64,000 nucleotides of DNA, taken from Lachnospiraceae bacterium (GTDB lineage Bacteria > Bacillota > Clostridia > Lachnospirales > Lachnospiraceae). How positions within the stretch are numbered: position 1 is the first letter of the stretch; every line of letters starts with the position of its first letter. The stretch is from the NCBI GenBank assembly GCA_017396555.1, contig JAFQLS010000021.1, forward strand, positions 25,883-89,882, given 5' to 3'. A program made the translations under genes and the position numbers. The notes beneath the pieces were generated by a model that worked only from the letters and a program-made list of their open reading frames with translations, did no database searches and was not told the origin of the DNA. Positions 7,924 through 16,702 of the stretch are shown piece after piece.

Positions 7924-10206
7924 ATGAGTAGGTTTACAAAAAATAAAAAGGCAGGAATAGCTATATTGCTTGCAATGACATTGGCACTAAGTATATTCCA
8001 TACATTACCATATAGTTTAAGTACTGTTAAGGCAGCAAATGGAGAAGGAAGTTTACTGTCTGTCACAACTTATGCAACAAAGAATGAGTTGATGAATGAA
8101 TTTAATCAGGACGGAACGAACCCAACTATAGGAAAGATTGTATATGGAAAAGACAGTAACGGAAATCCTCTTGAGTGGTACATATTAGGTAAGGACGGTG
8201 GAAAGACTGAAGATAATATTTCTATTTTTGCAGCAAGTTCCATAGCTATAGATAAGGTGTTTAATTCAAATGAGGTGGAAAGAAATTATAGTTATAGTGC
8301 CAATACCGGATATGGAGATGCGTCAGGAAATATTGTAGTATATTCTAATCATTATGGTGCGAGTGAGCTTAGAAGCTTGTTAAACGGATTAGCAACTAAT
8401 TCAGCTTATTTTACAATAGATGAACAGAGTTTAATGCAGTCTACAACAGTTATAACAAGCGATGCTAAGAATAGCATAGAATATGTTACTACAGATGTGT
8501 TATATGCATTATATGGTGATTTGAATAATAGGGAAAACTTGAAGGCAGGAAGCTATAATGACAAGGTGTTACCTATGTCACTGTATTGTAGTGATGGAGA
8601 TGATTTCTGGCTTCGTTCACCTAATCCGACTTCATCATTATACAATTATAGTCTTACCGCAATTGTCGGAAATAGTATTAGTGGGGATACTATCAACGAT
8701 AAATATGCGGTGCGTCCTGCTTCTAATATAAATTTATCATCTGTTGTATTTGCATCTGCTGCGACAGTTGCATCTGATACGGTGGTAGCCGGAATAATTT
8801 CGGATGGCACAGCAATGACATTAAAACTTGATGGAAGTAATACATCTATTGGAAGTGTTGTATACGATAATGCAAGTGGAATTTTGTTAGCGCAAAATGA
8901 AACAAATGATAAGGTAGCTGTGATGGTTCAAGGTAACGATGGAGAAAATGATTGGTATTATAGTAAAGTAATAGCTGATAAGGAATTTATAAATGCATCA
9001 GATATAAAGTCAGAAGTGGGATTAACAGTTGATGTCTCGCTGGATGATTGTAAGATATGGGTTGAAGCTACAAATAATGGTTTGACTTATGTTAAGGAAG
9101 CGACAGAAGCGACAATAATAAATGATATAGCTATAACCGGTGTTGATACACCAATAGCAAATACAGGACTTGATAATGAAGCTACTATAAGTGCAGTGGG
9201 TATTTCCACACAGACGCCTGCAATTACCTGGAAAGTTGAGGATGATACTGTTACAGGTAATGCAAAATATAATACTATATATACAGTGAATATAACACTT
9301 GAGACAGTCGCTAATGCATATTTTGCAACTAATATAGAAGCAAAAGTAAATGGAAATATAGCAACAGTTATATATAACCAGGATGGAACAATTACTATAA
9401 GTTATACATATCCTGCTACGGAAAAAGATACTATAATTTATACTGCGACAGGCTATGAAGACGAATATGACGGAGAGAGTCATGGTATTTCTGTGAATGT
9501 GACAGAGCCGGAGGATGCGACTATAAGCTACAGCACAGACGAAGGAAATAATAAGGAATATAGTGCAATCAATCCTACATTTACTGATATAGGAAGTTAT
9601 ACAGTTTACTACAAGATTGAAAAAGAGAATTATAATGCTGTAGAAGGAAATAAGACTGTAAAAATAAATAAGAGAGAACTTAATATTAAGGCGGAGGATC
9701 AGAATCTTATAGTGGGAGCTGAAATTGATACATCAAAATATACTGCAGAAGGTCTTTTGGAAGGTCATAGTATAAATACAGTAACTCTTATGCCAAGTAC
9801 ATCTGTTACAACAGGAACAAAAATGATATCGGTAGAAATTGATAAGATAATAGATGAACAAGGAATAGATGTGACTGCGAACTACGAAATTGTATATACA
9901 TCAGGTCAGCTTGTAATAAAAGAGCCGGAAAGAGATACAGAAGAAAGCAAAGAAGAGACAACGGGAGAGGATGCAACAGAAGAAAATACAACAGAAGAAA
10001 ATGCAACTGAAGATGTTAATACAGGTGATAATGAAACAGAGACAAAAGAGCTGGATGAAACAACAGAAGATGGTGAAACAGTGGAAGAAAGGGTAGAATC
10101 GCCAGATACTGAGGATAGCAATCCTATTAATATATGGTTAATCTGTCTGGTTGTGAGTGGATTTGTTGTAGTGGGTTTAAATAAACATAAAATTTCGACA
10201 CAATAA
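7924..10206 (+). CDS. Secreted, membrane-anchored surface protein with DUF6273-like domain
   Basis: 760 residues. A signal peptide (about 1-38, lysines then LLAMTLALSIF) is followed by a domain of about residues 45-285 with DDFWLRSPNPTS and YAVRPASNINLS, the pattern of DUF6273-like domains of clostridial surface proteins. Then come beta-rich Ig or MBG-like repeats (about 470-670, with the segment YDGESHGISVNVTEPEDA). Residues 675-730 are a Glu/Thr-rich spacer, and the end NIWLICLVVSGFVVVGL plus a basic tail is a membrane anchor; no LPXTG motif is visible. AAGGAGG lies close before the ATG. Probably an adhesin or wall-spanning protein; the ligand is unknown. Confidence 0.8.
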   Translation: MSRFTKNKKAGIAILLAMTLALSIFHTLPYSLSTVKAANGEGSLLSVTTYATKNELMNEFNQDGTNPTIGKIVYGKDSNGNPLEWYILGKDGGKTEDNISIFAASSIAIDKVFNSNEVERNYSYSANTGYGDASGNIVVYSNHYGASELRSLLNGLATNSAYFTIDEQSLMQSTTVITSDAKNSIEYVTTDVLYALYGDLNNRENLKAGSYNDKVLPMSLYCSDGDDFWLRSPNPTSSLYNYSLTAIVGNSISGDTINDKYAVRPASNINLSSVVFASAATVASDTVVAGIISDGTAMTLKLDGSNTSIGSVVYDNASGILLAQNETNDKVAVMVQGNDGENDWYYSKVIADKEFINASDIKSEVGLTVDVSLDDCKIWVEATNNGLTYVKEATEATIINDIAITGVDTPIANTGLDNEATISAVGISTQTPAITWKVEDDTVTGNAKYNTIYTVNITLETVANAYFATNIEAKVNGNIATVIYNQDGTITISYTYPATEKDTIIYTATGYEDEYDGESHGISVNVTEPEDATISYSTDEGNNKEYSAINPTFTDIGSYTVYYKIEKENYNAVEGNKTVKINKRELNIKAEDQNLIVGAEIDTSKYTAEGLLEGHSINTVTLMPSTSVTTGTKMISVEIDKIIDEQGIDVTANYEIVYTSGQLVIKEPERDTEESKEETTGEDATEENTTEENATEDVNTGDNETETKELDETTEDGETVEERVESPDTEDSNPINIWLICLVVSGFVVVGLNKHKISTQ

Positions 10207-10273
10207 TTGAAAAAAATTAGTTTGATATGATAAAGTATAGATGTGAGATTTGTTTAGTATTGGAGGCGAATTT

Positions 10274-12019
10274 ATGGGTTTAAAAAACAAAAAAAGAAAG
10301 AACAAGGCTAGGGGTTTAAGCATATTAATAAAAATGCTTTTTGCTACAGGTCTTGTAATGGTCGTAGTTGCAGCATTGTTAGCAACTATTGCATGTAAAC
10401 AGGTTGAAGATGGACTTGTGGAGGCAGCGGTAGAAGCGGCAGATACGGCAGGAAATGTAGCTGTTGGAGAAGTTGACGGTGATGCTTTAGCAAAGATTAA
10501 AAAGGGTAGTGAAGGTACAGAAGAGTATAAACAAATATTTGATACGTTGTTAGATATAAAAAATATTTGTAGTGTAAAATATTTGTATACATTGTATGAG
10601 GAAAATGGAAAAGTGTATTACGGTGTAGATGCTGATAATACAGATTCGCAATATGCAGCCGGCGAAGAATTTGAAGTAAGCTATGAAGAACTCAAGACTG
10701 TATTTGAGGGAAATGCATATGCACAAGATTATATAGACCATTCTCTTGATGGAGATTTAATTACAACATACAAGCCTGTTAAGGATAAGACAGGAAAGGT
10801 GGTTGCAATAATCGGATGTGATTATGATGCAAAAACTATAACTCAGACAGTTGATGATAGCATGAATTCAATCATAACTACATCAATAGTTGCAGTAGTA
10901 GTTGGTATAATATTGTTATGTATAGTAATAGCAGCAGTGCTTAGAAATCTTAAGAAAATTAATTCGAAGATATATGACCTTGTACATAATGAAGGCGATC
11001 TCACACAGAAGCTTGATGTTAAGTCTAGTGACGAGACAGGACTTATTGCAAGTAATCTTAATGAATTACTTGAATATATGCGTGGAATTATGACGAACAT
11101 TGCAAATAATTCAAGAAATCTTAAGGTGTCCTGCGAAAATGTCGTTAACCAGCTAAAAGATACAGAGATAAAAGTATCGGATGTGTCTGCAACAATGGAA
11201 GAAATGAGTGCAGCTATGGAAGAAACAAGTGCTTCGTTAATGGGGGTCAATGAAGCAGTAGAACAGATACATACAGCAGTAATGACTATAGCTGAGAGTG
11301 CAGTTGAGGGTAGCGAAAAATCAAATACTATTACTGATAAAGCATCTGAAATATATAACGAGGCAGTTAGAAACAGAGAAGATGCTACCGAAAAAGCCGG
11401 AGTAATGAGGGAAAATATTAATGAAAAGATAAAACAGTCAAAGGCTGTAGAAGAAATCAGTGTACTTACAGACAATATTCTTAATATTACCAATCAAACC
11501 AATCTGCTTGCGTTAAATGCCAGTATAGAAGCTGCCAGAGCAGGGGAATCTGGTAAAGGATTTGCTGTAGTTGCGGATGAAATTGGCAAGCTTGCTACAG
11601 ATTCAGCAGCGGCTGCAAATAAGATTAGAGAAGTAAGTAATATTGTTATAAATGCAGTAAATCATTTGGCAGAGGAATCGGAAAGAATGATAGAATTCCT
11701 TGATGAAGTAGCGATGGCAGGATACGACAAGCTTCTTGAAACCAGCGAAAGCTACAGAGATGATGTTGCCAGTACAGGTGCAGTAATGCAGGAATTTGCA
11801 ACAGCTAGTGAACAGTTAAGAAGAAATATTGATGACATTAAAGATGCAATAAATGCTGTAAATATTGCAGTTGAGGAAAGCACAAAGGGAATAGTAACTG
11901 TTACCATTAGTTCGTCAGAGATAACGGAAGCAGTAGGAGTTATTGATGATGAGGCAAATGCAAATAAAGAAATTGCAGAAGATTTAGATAAAGAAGTGGG
12001 AAAATTCAAGTTATGCTAA
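10274..12019 (+). CDS. Methyl-accepting chemotaxis protein
   Basis: The ATG at 10274 has GGAGG 7 bases upstream and is preferred over an in-frame TTG at 10250. The 581-residue protein has a membrane segment at about 20-42, an extracellular Cache-like sensor (about 45-195, with [12 protein letters not shown] at its end), a second membrane segment at about 205-228, a HAMP-like linker, and a long cytoplasmic coiled coil. The receptor tip is typical: [19 protein letters not shown] and [15 protein letters not shown]. It would signal through CheA/CheW, not found here. A strong terminator follows directly, so it is a single-gene unit. The ligand is unknown. Confidence 0.93.
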   Translation: MGLKNKKRKNKARGLSILIKMLFATGLVMVVVAALLATIACKQVEDGLVEAAVEAADTAGNVAVGEVDGDALAKIKKGSEGTEEYKQIFDTLLDIKNICSVKYLYTLYEENGKVYYGVDADNTDSQYAAGEEFEVSYEELKTVFEGNAYAQDYIDHSLDGDLITTYKPVKDKTGKVVAIIGCDYDAKTITQTVDDSMNSIITTSIVAVVVGIILLCIVIAAVLRNLKKINSKIYDLVHNEGDLTQKLDVKSSDETGLIASNLNELLEYMRGIMTNIANNSRNLKVSCENVVNQLKDTEIKVSDVSATMEEMSAAMEETSASLMGVNEAVEQIHTAVMTIAESAVEGSEKSNTITDKASEIYNEAVRNREDATEKAGVMRENINEKIKQSKAVEEISVLTDNILNITNQTNLLALNASIEAARAGESGKGFAVVADEIGKLATDSAAAANKIREVSNIVINAVNHLAEESERMIEFLDEVAMAGYDKLLETSESYRDDVASTGAVMQEFATASEQLRRNIDDIKDAINAVNIAVEESTKGIVTVTISSSEITEAVGVIDDEANANKEIAEDLDKEVGKFKLC

Positions 12020-12023
12020 AATA

Positions 12024-12059
12024 AAAAATCGTCTTGGTGATACAGCCAAGACGATTTTT
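12024..12059 (+). terminator. Rho-independent terminator after the chemoreceptor gene
   Basis: A perfect 14-base-pair stem (12024-12037 with 12046-12059) and 8-base loop TGATACAG, ending in T5. A nearly identical hairpin lies at 13161-13198. Confidence 0.92.
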
Positions 12060-12169
12060 GTCCTATACATCATAAAAATATTTGATTTAAAACTGAAAAA
12101 TAATACAGTCAGATTATATTGTGGTATACTGATTTATGAAATTGAAAGGCAAGATTGTAGAGTGAAAAT

Positions 12170-13162
12170 ATGTTAAAGGATATAATAAAACATAGTATAT
12201 ATATGACCATAAAAAAAGTTGTTTCATACATAGTGTTGGGTATGTTAGTGATGCTGCTTGCATGTATATATCTTCCCAAGGTTAAGAATGGTATAGTTGA
12301 TTTTGATACAATGGAGTTACAGGATTTGTCAGGAAATCAATGTATAAGACTTTTAGTGACAGAAAATTATGGATTGTATAATGAAAAAACGGTACACAGA
12401 TTGGATCAACCATTTAAAAAAAATAAAAAATTATATTATTTGGTTAAAGTTGAAAGTTCTGTGGAAAATGAAGAATATTTGATTAGTTTAGTTGTTTCGG
12501 ATGCAGATAAAAAAGAGGTTAATAAGTTGGAACAATTAGGAAGGGGTGAATTAAATGAACCTTTAGAAATAATATGTGAGGTAGGAGGGATGAATGATTC
12601 AGAGCAGTATACTGTAGAAAGTTATATGTATGAAAACGGATATGATAATAATAGATGGTTAGTTTGTCATATGATTTTTTGTGACTGGGATACAATGGTA
12701 AAGATTGTTAATTATTTAATAGGGGTTGGAAAGGTGTTATTTGTTATAGCTATCCTTCTTTTTTTATATAGTATAAGTGGAATCAGAGTTGCAAAATTTA
12801 AAAGAGAAATTGAGAATAATGGGATTTTATTTGAAAAGGTATTGCAAGATTATGAAATGTCTACGGTTCTAGATAGAAAGAATATGTTTCGAATAGGACG
12901 TTTATGTACATATGTATATAGTGGTGAAACACCACATGTTTTTGTGAACAAAGATATTAAGAAGGTAGCCTATTTTACAATGACTCAAAGTGGTAAAGGA
13001 GGAATATTTAAGAAAATTATACATTATATTAGGATAGATATGGTGCGGGATGATTGTGGGGTAGCAACCGTAACCAATAAAGAAAACGCAGAATATATAT
13101 TAGAAGTGATAAAAAAATCTATGCCATGGGTAGAAGTGGTATGGGATGTAGAGGATATTTAA
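12170..13162 (+). CDS. Unknown two-pass membrane protein
   Basis: 330 residues, not recognised with certainty. Membrane segments lie at about residues 18-35 and 186-207. Between them is a roughly 150-residue, presumably extracytoplasmic region rich in charged residues; after the second is a basic cytoplasmic domain with KKVAYFTMTQSGKGG and a final WVEVVWDVEDI. Architecture recalls small uncharacterised Lachnospiraceae membrane protein families. No ribosome site of the AGGAGG type is seen; the ATG at 12170 follows GTGAAAAT. The gene is enclosed by two near-identical terminators, which suggests it was inserted or the terminator was duplicated with it. Confidence 0.6.
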   Translation: MLKDIIKHSIYMTIKKVVSYIVLGMLVMLLACIYLPKVKNGIVDFDTMELQDLSGNQCIRLLVTENYGLYNEKTVHRLDQPFKKNKKLYYLVKVESSVENEEYLISLVVSDADKKEVNKLEQLGRGELNEPLEIICEVGGMNDSEQYTVESYMYENGYDNNRWLVCHMIFCDWDTMVKIVNYLIGVGKVLFVIAILLFLYSISGIRVAKFKREIENNGILFEKVLQDYEMSTVLDRKNMFRIGRLCTYVYSGETPHVFVNKDIKKVAYFTMTQSGKGGIFKKIIHYIRIDMVRDDCGVATVTNKENAEYILEVIKKSMPWVEVVWDVEDI

Positions 13163-13198
13163 AAAATCGTCTTGGTGATGCAGCCAAGACGATTTTTT
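13161..13198 (+). terminator. Second copy of the 12024 terminator hairpin
   Basis: A 15-base-pair stem (13161-13175 with 13184-13198) with loop TGATGCAG, differing from the 12024 copy by one loop base. The stem begins inside the stop codon of the preceding gene. Confidence 0.9.
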
Positions 13199-13272
13199 AT
13201 GTTATAGAAAAGTTCCTCAAAGATTGAGGGATAAAGGTAGTCTGAAGCGGACTTGTCCGCTTTATTATTGAA
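13198..13272. repeat. 75-base two-hairpin repeat, copy 1
   Basis: Aligned by eye without gaps to 15606-15680 with 11 differences (about 85% identity). It holds two stems: CCTCAA/TTGAGG (13215-13229) and AAGCGGA/TCCGCTT (13245-13262). Both copies start in the T-tract of a terminator. Confidence 0.8.
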
Positions 13273-13275
13273 TTA

Positions 13276-14970
13276 TCATAAAGTTTTTTGTTTAGCCTTA
13301 CATTCATACATCCTGCTGTCAGCAAGACGATAGGTGTTTTCAGTTCCAAGGTTAGGAGATTCGTGGGATATAGCATAACCATAGGCTATTGAAATATTAA
13401 ATTCGTTATTGTCAGAATTATATTGGTTTATAGTATTTTCAAAATTTTCGATTAATGAATCAATTATTGATTTGTTATCAGTTTCAATAATTGCAATAAA
13501 TTCATCACCACCAAGTCTGCCTATAATTCCTTTCTCCTTGAATGAATTATTAATAATATCAGCAGCCATTTTTATAAGCTTGTCACCAACGGAATGACCA
13601 TGTTCATCATTTATGAGCTTTAGATTGTTGAGATCGAAAATAAATATTGAATAACAGCTGTTTTGCTCCTCGTCAAGTCTATTCATATATTCAGCACAAT
13701 ATCTTCGATTGTAGAGTTCGGTAAGCTGGTCGGTATAAGCATATTTAATCAAAAGAAGTTTTTCGTTTTCTTCAACTACCATTTTTGCAATATTTCTATA
13801 AATGTCTATTGCAAGAATAGCAAGAAGCATTGAAATACCGATAGAAGATAATCCTTTAATATTAAAGCTGTCTAAACCAAACGATCTTTGTAAATTATAT
13901 CCCGCAATATCATAGAGTACGGTGCCGGCAAAAAAAGCTAATCCGAAGACATAGGACTTCTTGTTAACATTGTTAAGCCGTATATTTTTGATGAATACAA
14001 AAGAGAAAAATAACAAGTGTATTATCAATAGTGCGTGAAAGTATTTTTGTAACCGGGCTGCATGAACCAGATCAAGTGTATGTAATGTAATTGTTACAGA
14101 TGTAAATAAAAATTGTATTGCAAATAATAATTTATATATAGTTGTTAATATTTTATTTGATAACATCTTAATATAACTGTACATAAATCCTAAAAATGGA
14201 ATTGGAGCAATGTAAAGTGACATATATTCTACAAGTGAAATTGAATATATAGGTATTGAGAAAATTGCTAATATATTATGGTAGCATAAAGTCCACAAGC
14301 CCATGCATATGGAAAATAATGAAAGTAAAAAGAAGTTCATATACTTCTTCGAATACGATATTGCGAAAATGGAAAATAAAACAACAAATATTCCAAATAT
14401 AACAAGGAATGAACCTACTAGCATTGGTACAAAATTTACGGTCATGAAATAACGATAGGAGTTAGACCATTCTGTTATATAGATTGAATCAAATTTGGAA
14501 AATGGTCCGTCTTCTGTAATTTTTAAATCGATTCTAATAGTTTTACCCTTGTAATTATTTGAAAAATTAATAAATTCAATACCACAACCAAGAGATTTGC
14601 CATTTTTGAGCCTTTCTTCGCCGTAAGAATGTATAAGTTCATTGTCTATATACACATCTAATGTTGAATGTCTTATGAAGAAATAAAGTGAAGGTGATAC
14701 AAAATCCCATTCGTCGGGAAGCACTCTTGATAGTGAAATAGTATCATCTACATCAAGGGAACCTGTTTTGAAATCTTTAAGATTAACGTTTTTATAGACT
14801 TTATCATTAATAGTAATGTCCCAATTATCATCAATAACGAGCATAGAAGATGTTTTATCTATGTCACTACATATTAAATTAACAATTAAAAAGAGCACTA
14901 AAAGAACGCTTGCAAGTGAATATGCAAGCCAAAAAGTTCGAAAAAATTTTTTGTTAAATAATTTTGACAT
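13276..14970 (-). CDS. Membrane-bound diguanylate cyclase (extracellular domain, 7TM region, GGDEF)
   Basis: 564 residues. An N-terminal membrane segment (about 12-32) leads to an extracellular beta-rich domain (about 33-190), then about seven membrane segments (190-395), the layout of 7TMR-DISM receptors. The C-terminal GGDEF domain (about 405-560) is complete: TDQLTELYNRRY, FDLNNLKLINDEHGH and RLGGDEF. The product c-di-GMP controls motility and adhesion. The RxxD inhibitory site expected just before GGDEF is absent (KEKGIIGRL). Ribosome site TTGGAGTG precedes the ATG. The signal sensed outside is unknown. Confidence 0.9.
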   Translation of the reverse strand: MSKLFNKKFFRTFWLAYSLASVLLVLFLIVNLICSDIDKTSSMLVIDDNWDITINDKVYKNVNLKDFKTGSLDVDDTISLSRVLPDEWDFVSPSLYFFIRHSTLDVYIDNELIHSYGEERLKNGKSLGCGIEFINFSNNYKGKTIRIDLKITEDGPFSKFDSIYITEWSNSYRYFMTVNFVPMLVGSFLVIFGIFVVLFSIFAISYSKKYMNFFLLSLFSICMGLWTLCYHNILAIFSIPIYSISLVEYMSLYIAPIPFLGFMYSYIKMLSNKILTTIYKLLFAIQFLFTSVTITLHTLDLVHAARLQKYFHALLIIHLLFFSFVFIKNIRLNNVNKKSYVFGLAFFAGTVLYDIAGYNLQRSFGLDSFNIKGLSSIGISMLLAILAIDIYRNIAKMVVEENEKLLLIKYAYTDQLTELYNRRYCAEYMNRLDEEQNSCYSIFIFDLNNLKLINDEHGHSVGDKLIKMAADIINNSFKEKGIIGRLGGDEFIAIIETDNKSIIDSLIENFENTINQYNSDNNEFNISIAYGYAISHESPNLGTENTYRLADSRMYECKAKQKTL

Positions 14971-15006
14971 TAATACACTCCAAAATAACCTGATTATAAT
15001 GTATTA

Positions 15007-15035
15007 ATTATATCATTTACTGTTTTAAATGTCAA
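15007..15035 (-). promoter_or_regulatory. Consensus promoter of the diguanylate cyclase gene
   Basis: Minus-strand TTGACA (15030-15035), 17 bases, TATAAT (15007-15012): a perfect sigma-A type match, 37 bases before the start codon. Confidence 0.7.
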
Positions 15036-15063
15036 AAAAACAAGAGTTTTGTCGTATGCATTA

Positions 15064-15092
15064 TTGAAATAAAAAAATTGGTATGATATATT
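15064..15092 (+). promoter_or_regulatory. Candidate mscL promoter
   Basis: TTGAAA (15064-15069), 17 bases, TATATT (15087-15092), divergent from the cyclase promoter. Confidence 0.5.
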
Positions 15093-15124
15093 AGATTTAA
15101 TATATAAAATATGGAGGAATACAT

Positions 15125-15553
15125 ATGAGTAAAGTAAAAAAAGCTGGTGGATTCTTTAATGAATTTAAGGAGTTTGCATTAAAAGGAAATGTAATGAGTA
15201 TGGCAATAGGTGTATTAATAGGTGGTGCATTTAGTGGTTTGGTATCATCATTTACAAACAACATTATAACACCTATAATAAATTGTTTTGGAAAAGCAGA
15301 TTCGTTAGGAGTTGCACGTCTGGGAATAACAATAAGAGGTCAGAGACTTCAGTTTGGTTATTTTTTTGCGGATGTAATTAACTTTGTAATTATGGCTTTT
15401 ATTGTATTTCTTATGGTAAAGGGTATGACAATGCTTGCAAAAATCGGAGAGAAAAAAGAAGAGGCAGCGCCTACAACTAAGGAATGTCCTTTCTGTAAGA
15501 GTCAGATAAATAAGGATGCTACAAAATGTCCGCATTGTACAAGTGAAGTATAA
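15125..15553 (+). CDS. mscL: Large-conductance mechanosensitive channel with zinc-ribbon tail
   Basis: 142 residues. The first about 100 residues are MscL: FFNEFKEFALKGNVMSMAIGVLIGGAF as the pore helix region (TM1 about 22-48), an extracellular loop, and TM2 (about 78-100). The channel opens under membrane tension to release solutes on osmotic downshock. In place of the usual short helical C-terminus there is a four-cysteine ribbon, ECPFCKSQINKDATKCPHC, with CxxC pairs at about 119/122 and 134/137. Ribosome site GGAGG precedes the ATG. Stand-alone gene with its own promoter and terminator. The tail may set oligomerisation or sense metal/redox; this is inference. Confidence 0.93.
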   Translation: MSKVKKAGGFFNEFKEFALKGNVMSMAIGVLIGGAFSGLVSSFTNNIITPIINCFGKADSLGVARLGITIRGQRLQFGYFFADVINFVIMAFIVFLMVKGMTMLAKIGEKKEEAAPTTKECPFCKSQINKDATKCPHCTSEV

Positions 15554-15576
15554 AATAAAATTAATATGCATATAAG

Positions 15577-15606
15577 AACTTTCGAGATTTTTCTCGGAAG
15601 TTTTTT
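15577..15606 (+). terminator. mscL terminator
   Basis: An 11-base-pair stem (15577-15587 with 15592-15602, one G-U), TTTT loop and T-rich tail. Confidence 0.85.
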
Positions 15607-15680
15607 ATGTTATAGGAAAGTCCCTCAAAGCTTGAGGGATATAGGGAGTTTGAAGTGGATTTGTCCGATTTGTTCTTGAA
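15606..15680. repeat. 75-base two-hairpin repeat, copy 2
   Basis: Partner of 13198-13272. Stem one is TCCCTCAA/TTGAGGGA (15621-15639); stem two (15653-15670) keeps pairing with a G-U pair and one mismatch. It sits between the mscL terminator and the nadA promoter. Confidence 0.8.
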
Positions 15681-15694
15681 AAAATAAAATGAAG

Positions 15695-15731
15695 TATGTG
15701 TCTTGTCATATGTAAACTAATATGTTATACT
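15695..15731 (+). promoter_or_regulatory. nadA promoter with candidate NiaR operator
   Basis: TTGTCA (15703-15708), 17 bases, TATACT (15726-15731). The -35 box is embedded in the partial palindrome ATGTGTCTTGTCATAT (15695-15710), a fitting site for the NiaR repressor encoded at the operon's end. The operator assignment is inference. Confidence 0.5.
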
Positions 15732-15762
15732 CCCATAAAAACGAATTTAAGAGGTGTGAAGA

Positions 15763-16680
15763 TTGAATCTAAAAGATAAGATAAATAGAATTGAAGAACT
15801 GAAAAAAGAAAAAAATGCAGTGATTATGGCACATTATTACGTTGATGGCGAGGTGCAGGGTGTTGCTGATTATTTAGGAGACTCATATTATCTGAGCCAT
15901 GCAGCAACTACTATAGATAAAAATATTATTGTATTGTGCGGAGTAAAGTTTATGGGAGAAAGTGCAAAGGCTTTAAATCCGGAGAAGAAGATTTTGCTTC
16001 CGGCCAGTGAGGCGGAATGTCCGATGGCACATATGGCTACAGTGGAGTCGATAAGGGAAGTAAGAGAAAAGTATGAGGATGTTGCTGTGGTTTGTTATGT
16101 GAATTCTACAGCCGAGTTAAAGGCAGAAAGTGATGTATGTGTGACATCAGCAAATGCTCTTAATATAGTATCAAAATTGCCAAATAAAAACATATTTTTT
16201 ATACCCGATAAAAATTTGGCAACATATATATCGAAGAAATTACCGGATAAGAATTTTATTTTTAATAAGGGGTGCTGTTACATACATGACAGAATTACAA
16301 AGGAGCAGGTAGCGTTAGCGAAGGAATTACATCCCGATGCAAAATTATTGGTTCATCCGGAATGTAAGTCGGATATAGCGGATATAGCAGATTATGTGGG
16401 AAGCACATCAGAAATTATCAGATATGTTAAGGAAAGTAGTGATAACGAATTTATTATTGCTACAGAAGAAGGCGTTTTATTTGAACTTAATAATGTGGCA
16501 CCAGAGAAGCAATTCTATACAGTGACAAAGGAACAGATTTGTCCGGGAATGAAAATGGTATCTCTTGACAACATAATAGAAGTACTTGAAAATGAATCGT
16601 CACAGATAGAAATGGACAGGGAACTTATAGATAAAGCAAAAATACCTATGGAAAAGATGTTAGAGCTTGCAAAAAAATAG
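15763..16680 (+). CDS. nadA: Quinolinate synthase
   Basis: 305 residues starting at TTG 15763 with GAGGTG 7 bases upstream. It condenses iminoaspartate with dihydroxyacetone phosphate to quinolinate using a 4Fe-4S cluster. Family marks: AVIMAHYYVDGEVQGVADY near the N-terminus, VLCGVKFMGESAKAL (first cluster Cys), NKGCCYIHDRI (second) and the C-terminal EQICPGMKM (third). Length is normal for the short NadA type. First gene of nadA-nadB-nadC-niaR, transcribed from the promoter at 15703-15731. Confidence 0.96.
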   Translation: MNLKDKINRIEELKKEKNAVIMAHYYVDGEVQGVADYLGDSYYLSHAATTIDKNIIVLCGVKFMGESAKALNPEKKILLPASEAECPMAHMATVESIREVREKYEDVAVVCYVNSTAELKAESDVCVTSANALNIVSKLPNKNIFFIPDKNLATYISKKLPDKNFIFNKGCCYIHDRITKEQVALAKELHPDAKLLVHPECKSDIADIADYVGSTSEIIRYVKESSDNEFIIATEEGVLFELNNVAPEKQFYTVTKEQICPGMKMVSLDNIIEVLENESSQIEMDRELIDKAKIPMEKMLELAKK

Positions 16681-16702
16681 CATCAGGAAGGACGATATTA
16701 AT

